From SIG588 sp045533175 (lineage in GTDB: Bacteria; Bacillota; Clostridia; Oscillospirales; Acutalibacteraceae): a stretch of 34,650 nt of DNA. The notes beneath the pieces are model-generated. The model was not told the DNA's origin. It was given only the letters and a program-made list of their open reading frames with translations, and did not search any database. Position 1 is the first letter of the stretch; the number at the start of each line of letters is the position of its first letter. The position numbers were made by a program, and so were the translations under genes. Shown in pieces: positions 1-5,682 of this stretch. The stretch spans positions 1-34,650 of the forward strand of contig JAZSHJ010000124.1 of the NCBI GenBank assembly GCA_045533175.1, given 5' to 3'.

Positions 1-677
1 ACAGCAAGCTCCTTCACATTGGTCAGCACAGCACCGTCGGGATCGGTGAAATCGAGCTTGGCATACGGAATCAGTTTCGGGATGGAATCCCCTTCGCCGA
101 GATAAGTGTCGCACCACTTGCAATAGATGTCGCCTTCGTAGCCTTCGGCTTCAAACGTGGGGTTCACACCATTTTTCAAGGTGGTGATCGGATGCTGACA
201 GGTGCCGACACCCTTCACGTGGATCTCCACACGGGCGATCTGCTCCTTTACCGTTGCCAGGCTGCCCGCAAAACGGAAGTCGGTAGCGGAATTCAGGGCG
301 TGGTTGAATTGCACGTCCGTGTATTCAAACACCATATCGCTGCCTGTAACAGGGGTTGTGACATTTCCCCACTTGTTGTTGGTCGCTGTCACAATACGGT
401 TGTAGGAGAAGGTCAACTCGGTTGCGGTGTACCCTTCCTTCATGATCACACGGACAGCCGCCGTTGCGCTTGCAGGGTTCATAAACGCGCTGCTCATCAC
501 AAAGTAGGTGTAGTTCGTCTCGCTTGTTGACTTGTAGGACATACCGAAACTCGCATTGGTGGCAAAATCGTAGTACGCGTAATCACCGGTATCCGCTTGT
601 GCCGCCAACGTCAATCCGCTAAAGCAGGTCAACAGCAACACCAAGCTGAAAATGATTGAAAAAATGCGTTTTGTCAT
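1..677 (-). CDS. Secreted/surface protein, N-terminal part (cut by window edge)
   Basis: Not a family I can name. The frame opens with ATG at 677, preceded by an AGGAAGAG-type ribosome site, and stays open to base 1, giving the first 225 residues. Residues 1-28 form a clear Sec signal peptide: basic start MTKR, a hydrophobic core and a likely cut after Ala-Gln-Ala. Residues 30-155 are rich in Tyr, Thr, Asn and Ser, as in extracellular beta-sheet domains. Residues 160-200 hold a Cys-Xaa-His...Gly-Tyr-Xaa-Gly-Asp...Cys-Xaa-Xaa-Cys...Ile-Pro pattern; short modules of this kind recur in surface proteins of gut Clostridia. A second segment starts near 205. It diverges from the AraC-type gene at 866 and is probably that regulator's target, which is inference. 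The C-terminus and anchoring mode are outside the window. Confidence 0.85.
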   Translation of the reverse strand, partial: MTKRIFSIIFSLVLLLTCFSGLTLAAQADTGDYAYYDFATNASFGMSYKSTSETNYTYFVMSSAFMNPASATAAVRVIMKEGYTATELTFSYNRIVTATNNKWGNVTTPVTGSDMVFEYTDVQFNHALNSATDFRFAGSLATVKEQIARVEIHVKGVGTCQHPITTLKNGVNPTFEAEGYEGDIYCKWCDTYLGEGDSIPKLIPYAKLDFTDPDGAVLTNVKELA

Positions 678-717
678 GGTTTCTCTTCCTTTCGCATAAA
701 ATAAAACTCCTACGCTA

Positions 718-746
718 AGCATATCACTCCCCCCACACCATTTCAC
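718..746 (-). promoter_or_regulatory. Candidate weak promoter of the secreted-protein gene
   Basis: On the minus strand a TATGCT -10 (718-723) is followed 17 bp upstream by GTGAAA (741-746), a poor -35. The repeats at 751-781 lie just beyond it, the arrangement expected of an activator-dependent promoter. No transcription start is known. Confidence 0.4.
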
Positions 747-750
747 CCTG

Positions 751-781
751 TATTGTGATTTCATGTTCACTATTGTGATTT
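751..781. promoter_or_regulatory. Direct-repeat candidate operator for the AraC-type regulator
   Basis: TATTGTGATTT occurs at 751-761 and again at 771-781, exactly 20 bp apart, so both copies face the same side of the helix. A weaker ATTGTGG follows at 790-796. AraC-family activators commonly bind tandem direct repeats near this spacing. The site lies between the -35 of the leftward gene and the araC-type promoter. Confidence 0.55.
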
Positions 782-808
782 TTCCGAACATTGTGGCCTA
801 AAAAATGG

Positions 809-838
809 TTGACAAGTATTGTCTGCCGATAGTATACT
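809..838 (+). promoter_or_regulatory. Sigma-A promoter of the AraC-type gene
   Basis: TTGACA (809-814) and TATACT (833-838) are separated by 18 bp, 27 bp upstream of the ATG at 866. This is a near-consensus vegetative promoter. Confidence 0.8.
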
Positions 839-865
839 CTACTCACACGAAACGAGGTGACGATG

Positions 866-1699
866 ATGAAAAGGTTGCGTTTGGATGAACGCTTTTTGGA
901 TGCCGAAGTCGGGTATCGTTTTCGTCTGGTACTGTTGAAGGAAGAGGATGGAAATCCGCACTACCACGATTTTTACGAATTGTATTTGGTGTTATCCGAC
1001 GGGCTTCGCCACGAAGTCAACGGTATACATCAAACACTCAATCGCGGCGATCTTTTGTTTATCCGTAAGGATGACTTCCATCATTTGACCGATAGTCTGC
1101 GCCGTGAGCAATCGTTTTTGAATCTGGCCTTTTCAGAAGATATTCTGCAACAACTCTTCTCCTACCTGTCCGACGGATTCAACAACGCCTTTCTGTTGAA
1201 TGCCGAGGTTCCGCCGCAGGTCAAACTGGATGAATCGGATGTAGAATGGATGCTCAAACACATCAACCAACTTAACGCCATTGACCGTGCGGATATCGCC
1301 AAACGCAAGTGTCAGGGGCGCATCTTCCTTTTTCGCATTTTCACCCGCTTTTTCATTGATTACGGACAGAACAACACCCTTCCCGTCTGGTTGCGTGAGT
1401 TCGATATTGCCATGCATAAAGTGGAGAATTTTTCGCAGGATCAAAACCACGCGGTAACGCTGTCCGGCAAAACCCGCGAGCATCTTTGCCGTTCGCTGCA
1501 GAAGTATTTTAACAAATCCTATTCGGAATACGTGAACGACCTGCGACTGAACTATTTGGCAAACTCGCTTATCAACAGCGATATTCCCGTGTTGGATCTC
1601 TACTATATGTGCGGCTTTAACAGCCCGTCATACGCATACACTCTGTTTAAACACCACTTCGGTATCTCTCCCACGAAACACCGAAAAAAGGAAGAATAA
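866..1699 (+). CDS. AraC-family transcriptional regulator (cupin sensor + HTH)
   Basis: A 277-residue regulator. The N-terminal half is a cupin-type ligand-binding domain with the pattern His32-Tyr-His34-Asp-Phe-Tyr-Glu38, followed by the Asn-Gly...Gly-Asp-Leu-Leu-Phe strand pair. The last about 100 residues (from Ser-Gly-Lys-Thr-Arg-Glu-His-Leu) are the double helix-turn-helix AraC domain and include Cys-Gly-Phe-Asn-Ser-Pro-Ser-Tyr and the terminal Phe-Gly-Ile-Ser-Pro-Thr. The start is set at ATG 866: GAGGTG at 854-859 leaves 6 bp, whereas GTG 857 lies inside that ribosome site and ATG 863 leaves only 3. The ligand is unknown; such proteins often sense sugars. It diverges from the secreted protein at 677, and the repeats between them suggest local control. 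Confidence 0.93.
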   Translation: MKRLRLDERFLDAEVGYRFRLVLLKEEDGNPHYHDFYELYLVLSDGLRHEVNGIHQTLNRGDLLFIRKDDFHHLTDSLRREQSFLNLAFSEDILQQLFSYLSDGFNNAFLLNAEVPPQVKLDESDVEWMLKHINQLNAIDRADIAKRKCQGRIFLFRIFTRFFIDYGQNNTLPVWLREFDIAMHKVENFSQDQNHAVTLSGKTREHLCRSLQKYFNKSYSEYVNDLRLNYLANSLINSDIPVLDLYYMCGFNSPSYAYTLFKHHFGISPTKHRKKEE

Positions 1700-1720
1700 C
1701 AGATTCGCTTGATCCGAACA

Positions 1721-1760
1721 CAAAAAACAGGCTGTGACAATGCGTCACAGCCTGTTTTTG
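1721..1760. terminator. Bidirectional terminator between the AraC-type gene and 6S RNA
   Basis: A 17-bp perfect stem (1722-1738 with 1744-1760) and a 5-base loop, with T-runs on both strands. It can end the AraC-type transcript rightward and the 6S RNA transcript leftward. Confidence 0.85.
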
Positions 1761-1768
1761 TTTGCCGA

Positions 1769-1962
1769 TTGCCCCGCCCGACCGTAATGGTGTCCGCTTT
1801 AACCTGCTACTAACGTCAGCAGGTGGGTTGCCGCCCACGGTGTTCACGCTCCCTTCGTCCGACCGAGATCGGGAGGTCTGCAATCCGACCGCGGAGCCGA
1901 GGCTCCCTTGTTCTAAATGTAGTAGGGTTAATAGACACCGGTCCGCGTATCGGGCAGGATGT
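1769..1962 (-). ncRNA. ssrS: 6S RNA, regulator of sigma-A RNA polymerase
   Basis: 6S RNA mimics an open promoter and sequesters vegetative RNA polymerase. On the minus strand the ends pair through a 9-bp terminal stem (1950-1958 with 1773-1781, one G-U pair), then GGTGTC with GACACC. Inside, in order, are TAGAACAAGGGAG, TTGCAG, CGAAGGGAG, CACCTGC...GCAGGTTAA and GCGGACACC, which I recognise from Clostridial 6S RNAs. No protein frame fits. Only 7 bases separate it from the DUF1292 stop, and no convincing promoter is visible there, so it may be processed from that transcript or use a weak promoter inside the gene end. The terminator at 1721-1760 ends it. Confidence 0.85.
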
Positions 1963-1969
1963 TCTCAGT

Positions 1970-2293
1970 TTATTGCGAATCGATCTCGTAGAATTCCGAC
2001 AGACGTTCCTCAAAGATATCCGCGATCTCATCAAACAGATCGTCATCTTCGATCGGCACGAGCATATTGCCGTCGCCATCCTCCTGCACTTCCAAAATAA
2101 TCAGTTCCCCATCATCCTGAAGCATTTCCGTCGGATCTTCATAAAACGGCAACAGCGCCACGTAGCGGCCTCTATCCGTTTCGATTGCATCCAGTTTTTC
2201 AAACGTATGCGTCACGCCGTCTTCATCTTCCACCGTGACCAGATCTGGGCCGAATTCTTCGTCGGTCAGTTCGATCTCTTCCCACTCACTCAT
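1970..2293 (-). CDS. DUF1292 / YrzB-like acidic protein
   Basis: A 107-residue, very acidic protein matching the DUF1292 (YrzB-like) family of Firmicutes. Function is unknown. Visible marks are the opening Ser-Glu-Trp-Glu-Glu-Ile-Glu-Leu-Thr-Asp-Glu-Glu, the core Val-Glu-Asp-Glu-Asp-Gly-Val-Thr-His-Thr-Phe-Glu, and the late Glu-Glu-Arg-Leu...Tyr-Glu-Ile. The start is ATG 2293, preceded by GGAG with 9 bp; an upstream extension to 2347 lacks a ribosome site and breaks the family N-terminus. In many Firmicutes this gene lies with ireB and ruvX. Here ireB is about 6 kb away and ruvX is not seen, so the cluster is split. 6S RNA follows directly. Confidence 0.85.
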   Translation of the reverse strand: MSEWEEIELTDEEFGPDLVTVEDEDGVTHTFEKLDAIETDRGRYVALLPFYEDPTEMLQDDGELIILEVQEDGDGNMLVPIEDDDLFDEIADIFEERLSEFYEIDSQ

Positions 2294-2375
2294 AGTCCTA
2301 TTCTCCGTATAGTATATATTCGCCTTGCGGCTGTTTTTATTGTACACGTTTTTTTCCGCTTCGTCAAGTGGGAGA

Positions 2376-4223
2376 TTACACCGCTTTCAGTTCCTTTTCG
2401 ACGTCATCCAAAAGATCTTTCCACGGCTCGACCGATTCTGCAAGATACGAACGGCGATTGCGGATAAGCCACAGTTCTTCGGTGCGTTCGACGATGGAGG
2501 GAATCCCCTCTTTCAGCGCTTCGAGCGCCTCACGGCGCAGGGCGGCATCCTCGGTGTGCAGCGCAACGTAGAAGCGGCCCACGTTTTGAAGCAACACACA
2601 CGCATCCAGCGAAAGGAGAAATTCTCGCTTGATAAGTTCGCCTTCGTCGGTGGGAATGTCCATCCCCTCGGCCAGCGGACGCAAACTTTCAAAATATGCG
2701 GTCAAATTGTCAAACGCGGCAGGGGCAAGACCTTTACACAGGTGGCGCCACTTAAGCCCCGTCATCATAAACCGATGCGTAAGCGTGGTATTATCCTGCG
2801 GTTGTTCGCCTTCCAACAGGAAGAAATGTCCTGCTTTAAGTGTAAAGTCCGTAGCCTTTCCGGCGCGATCGTGATACACATGGGTATCCACCGCGGCGGC
2901 AAGATCGATATCCTTGTTTTCCGCGGGGCGCCAAGACATAGCCGCCCCCCACGCAATACCCACGTAACTGGTGCTGATGAAATTGAGATGACCGCCGTCG
3001 CCCCAGTCGGTATTCAGCACCCCTTGCGCGCCGTACTGCACCGCGCGCAGACCAGCCGTGCGGATGTTGCCGAGCATATAATCTGCCTTACTCAAAAACG
3101 AGTTCCAGCCGTTGATACCGGGACAGAGGTAAAACTGCACGCCGAGGTCATGAAGCATTTTGCAATTCTCTTCCAACGGACTGTCGGGACCGTATCCCCA
3201 TTCCAACACGACGGCGTCTTTGGGCAGTTCGCAGAGCATTTCGGGGAAGTCGCGAATCACGTCGTCCCAGAACAGCGGGGTTTTGCCGCGTGATTGTGCA
3301 ATGGCAATGACCTTCTTCAAAAAGTCGGTGTACACCCGTCCCAAGCCGTGCTTTTCCACCGCCTCGCGGCTTTTGCCCTTGCCGAGTTCCAGCGTTTCGT
3401 CACAGCAGATATTGTATTTATCCGACGAAAAATACGGGAGCAGGTCGTCTGCCAGTTGGGTGATGAGTTTCTCACTTCCCGGATCGAACGGATCGAGGCA
3501 ACGCGGCCGTGAGATGCCGCCGCCCAGTTCAAACCCGTCGGGGCATTCAGCCAAGTGATTGAACTCCTTTTTCAGCCATGCATCCATGTGACCAAAGTTG
3601 TTTTGGTTGGGTACCAGTTCAATGAAACGGTCGCGGCAATAGCAATCGATCGCCAAGATATCCTCGCCGCACATCAGATCGCGCCCTTGCCACATCTGCG
3701 GGAATGACGGATATTTAAACGGCACCCACTCCATGTACATTTCCATGTGGTTGATCTTGAGTGCCGCAAGTTTATCTACCAAGCGGAAAATCTCTTCCGT
3801 TTTCGGCACCTTGTTGCGAGAAATATCCAACATATAGCCGCGCACGGGCAGAATCGGCTCATCTTCGATCATACAGCAAGGAATTGCCCCGTCTTCGGCA
3901 CAATCCATCAGCTGGTTAAGTGTCATGAACCCGTAAAACGCGCCTTGCGGCGCGCTGTAGCGGATGGCAATACCATTCGCCCCCACCGTGAGCACGTATC
4001 CTTCCTTATGAACATTTTCATCCTGTTCAAAAGCAATAACGGGCGCATCGGAATACCGCCCGATCAGCAGTTCACACGCAGAAAAATGCGCCTTGCGGGC
4101 AATCACGATCGCGTCGTATAACAAGCGGGAATCCAACGCAATATACCCCGTTTGACACGGACGATACACCCCTTCGTACAGGGTGACGGACTTCGGTTGC
4201 GGAATCAAATGCAATTCTCTCAC
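2376..4223 (-). CDS. Family GH20-like beta-N-acetylhexosaminidase, cytoplasmic
   Basis: A 615-residue GH20-type enzyme, expected to remove terminal N-acetylhexosamine from glycans. Residues 1-120 resemble the GH20b N-terminal domain (opening with Ile-Pro-Gln-Pro-Lys) and residues 125-480 the TIM barrel. The family's Asp-Glu catalytic pair is seen at 275-276 in Cys-Cys-Asp-Glu-Thr; the Asp positions the substrate acetamido group and the Glu is the acid/base. Arg128-Gly-Tyr-Met-Leu-Asp is the usual first barrel strand, and a helical C-terminal region follows. There is no signal peptide, so it should act on imported oligosaccharides. The start is GTG 4223, preceded by AAAGGAGAGG; no upstream ATG has a comparable site. 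It appears monocistronic. The precise substrate cannot be read from sequence. Confidence 0.85.
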   Translation of the reverse strand: MRELHLIPQPKSVTLYEGVYRPCQTGYIALDSRLLYDAIVIARKAHFSACELLIGRYSDAPVIAFEQDENVHKEGYVLTVGANGIAIRYSAPQGAFYGFMTLNQLMDCAEDGAIPCCMIEDEPILPVRGYMLDISRNKVPKTEEIFRLVDKLAALKINHMEMYMEWVPFKYPSFPQMWQGRDLMCGEDILAIDCYCRDRFIELVPNQNNFGHMDAWLKKEFNHLAECPDGFELGGGISRPRCLDPFDPGSEKLITQLADDLLPYFSSDKYNICCDETLELGKGKSREAVEKHGLGRVYTDFLKKVIAIAQSRGKTPLFWDDVIRDFPEMLCELPKDAVVLEWGYGPDSPLEENCKMLHDLGVQFYLCPGINGWNSFLSKADYMLGNIRTAGLRAVQYGAQGVLNTDWGDGGHLNFISTSYVGIAWGAAMSWRPAENKDIDLAAAVDTHVYHDRAGKATDFTLKAGHFFLLEGEQPQDNTTLTHRFMMTGLKWRHLCKGLAPAAFDNLTAYFESLRPLAEGMDIPTDEGELIKREFLLSLDACVLLQNVGRFYVALHTEDAALRREALEALKEGIPSIVERTEELWLIRNRRSYLAESVEPWKDLLDDVEKELKAV

Positions 4224-4246
4224 GGCTATCCTCTCCTTTTGCGCTC

Positions 4247-4275
4247 ATCTTACCAGTTTACCTGCACCTCGTCAA
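4247..4275 (-). promoter_or_regulatory. Sigma-A promoter of the GH20 gene
   Basis: Minus-strand TTGACG (4270-4275) and TAAGAT (4247-4252) with a 17-bp spacer, 23 bp upstream of the GTG start. Confidence 0.65.
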
Positions 4276-4336
4276 GCAAAAACATACGTATATGCATGAT
4301 TGTGCAAAATTCTGTGCGGTTATGTAAAATTTCCAC

Positions 4337-4365
4337 TTGCAATCGGGTGAAAGATGTGGTATAGT
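4337..4365 (+). promoter_or_regulatory. Promoter of the pheST T-box leader
   Basis: TTGCAA (4337-4342), a 17-bp spacer and TATAGT (4360-4365) preceded by an extended TGG. Transcription should begin near 4372. Confidence 0.8.
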
Positions 4366-4371
4366 AATCGG

Positions 4372-4612
4372 GTATAAACACAATGATGAAGAGAGTACGC
4401 ACCCATACTCACCACACAGAGAGAGTCGTCACGGCTGAAAGCGACTCGGCAGGGTTCGGTGCGGAAGTTCACTTCGGAGTGGTGTCGCTGAACGAAAGAG
4501 TAGGCGGCAACGGCGGGCACCGTTAACGGCCGATGGAGTGTTTGCTTCATGCAAAAACCAAGGGTGGTACCGCGGAGTTTCGACTTCGTCCCGTGGAGGG
4601 ACGAGGTCTTTT
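4372..4612 (+). promoter_or_regulatory. T-box riboswitch for phenylalanyl-tRNA
   Basis: A T-box leader binds its cognate tRNA directly and allows transcription only when that tRNA is uncharged. The diagnostic T-box core AGGGTGGTACCGCG is at 4561-4574; its TGGT can pair with a tRNA ending ACCA. The GA-rich stem I motif (AGAGAG) is near 4421. A TTC at 4468-4470 followed by A, on the 3' side of stem I, is the likely phenylalanine specifier, agreeing with the downstream genes. The terminator stem is 4581-4591 with 4598-4608 followed by a T-run; the T-box core overlaps its upstream side, as required for the alternative antiterminator. The leader start is inferred from the promoter. Confidence 0.93.
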
Positions 4613-4642
4613 TATTTTCCGCGCACGAAAGGAAGGAACAAC

Positions 4643-5662
4643 ATGAAAGAAAAACTGCAAGCCCTGTATGCAGAAGCTTCGGCCGCATTGCCGACGCTTG
4701 CCAACGCACGGGAACTGGAAGATTTCCGCGTGAAATATCTGGGCAAGAAGAGCGTGTTCACCGAACTGCTCCGTTCGCTCGGCACTCTGCCCGCCGAAGA
4801 GCGCCCCGCCATGGGACAAGCGATCAACGCCACCAAAAAGCAGGTGGAGGATGCGCTGGCTGTCCGTGAAGCGGAAATTCTGGCCGCCGCCCGCGCACAG
4901 CAGTTGCTGGACGAACGGTTGGACGTCACCATGCCGGGCAAGGCCGCACCTGTGGGCGGCTTGCACCCGCTGAACGCGGTGCTGAACGACCTGATCGACA
5001 TTTTTCGTTCGATGGGATTCGACGTGGTGGACGGCCCCGAAGTGGAAACCGATTACTACAACTTTGAAGCGCTGAACGTGCCGGCGGATCACCCCGCCCG
5101 CGACATGCAGGATACCTTCTATCTCACCGACAACCTCCTGCTTCGCACCCAGACCTCGGCGGCACAGATCCGCACGATGGAAAATCGCACACCTCCCATC
5201 CGCATTGTGTGTCCCGGCCGTGTGTACCGTGCGGACGAAGTGGGTGCCACCCACTCCCCTGTGTTCCATCAGGTGGAAGGCCTGGTGGTGGACAAGGGAA
5301 TCACGCTGTGCGATCTGAAAGGCGTGCTCGAACAGTTCGCTCACGAAATGTACGGCGAAGGCACCGAAGTGCGGTTTCGTCCCTCCTTCTTCCCCTTCAC
5401 CGAACCCAGCGTGGAAGTGGACGTGTCCTGCCCTGAATGCGGCGGTAAGGGTTGCCGTGTGTGCAAAGGCAGCGGCTGGATCGAAATTTTGGGTGCGGGT
5501 ATGGTGCATCCCCGTGTGCTCGCGGGTTGCGGTATTGATCCCGAAGAATATTCGGGCTTTGCGTTTGGGATCGGTCTTGACCGTTTGACCACCACCCGTC
5601 ACAAGATCAGCGACATTCGTCTGCTGTTTGAAAACGATTTGCGGTTCTTGAACCAGTTTTAA
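4643..5662 (+). CDS. pheS: Phenylalanine--tRNA ligase alpha subunit
   Basis: The catalytic subunit of the alpha2-beta2 phenylalanyl-tRNA synthetase, which charges tRNA-Phe with phenylalanine using ATP. It has 339 residues, normal length. An N-terminal coiled coil (residues 1-85) binds tRNA and is followed by the class II core. Class II motif 2 is Arg-Val-Tyr-Arg-Ala-Asp-Glu-Val-Gly-Ala-Thr-His-Ser-Pro-Val-Phe-His-Gln. Motif 3 is Gly-Phe-Ala-Phe-Gly-Ile-Gly-Leu-Asp-Arg. A Cys-Pro-Glu-Cys...Cys-Xaa-Xaa-Cys insertion before motif 3 resembles a small metal knuckle seen in some bacterial PheS. The start is ATG 4643, after GGAAGG; the open frame upstream is T-box leader. pheT follows after 20 bp, and the T-box controls both. 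Confidence 0.98.
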   Translation: MKEKLQALYAEASAALPTLANARELEDFRVKYLGKKSVFTELLRSLGTLPAEERPAMGQAINATKKQVEDALAVREAEILAAARAQQLLDERLDVTMPGKAAPVGGLHPLNAVLNDLIDIFRSMGFDVVDGPEVETDYYNFEALNVPADHPARDMQDTFYLTDNLLLRTQTSAAQIRTMENRTPPIRIVCPGRVYRADEVGATHSPVFHQVEGLVVDKGITLCDLKGVLEQFAHEMYGEGTEVRFRPSFFPFTEPSVEVDVSCPECGGKGCRVCKGSGWIEILGAGMVHPRVLAGCGIDPEEYSGFAFGIGLDRLTTTRHKISDIRLLFENDLRFLNQF

Positions 5663-5682
5663 GGGAAAGGAGTGTTTTCACA

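Noticed and set aside
1764..1960. CRISPR-like or repeat element in the GC-rich block after the AraC-type gene
   Set aside because: Short dyads caught the eye, but the block fits a single 6S RNA with a closing stem; there are no regularly spaced repeats.
4547..5602. 351-codon minus-strand open frame opposite pheS
   Set aside because: A shadow of pheS and the T-box, with low-complexity His-rich translation and no start signals.
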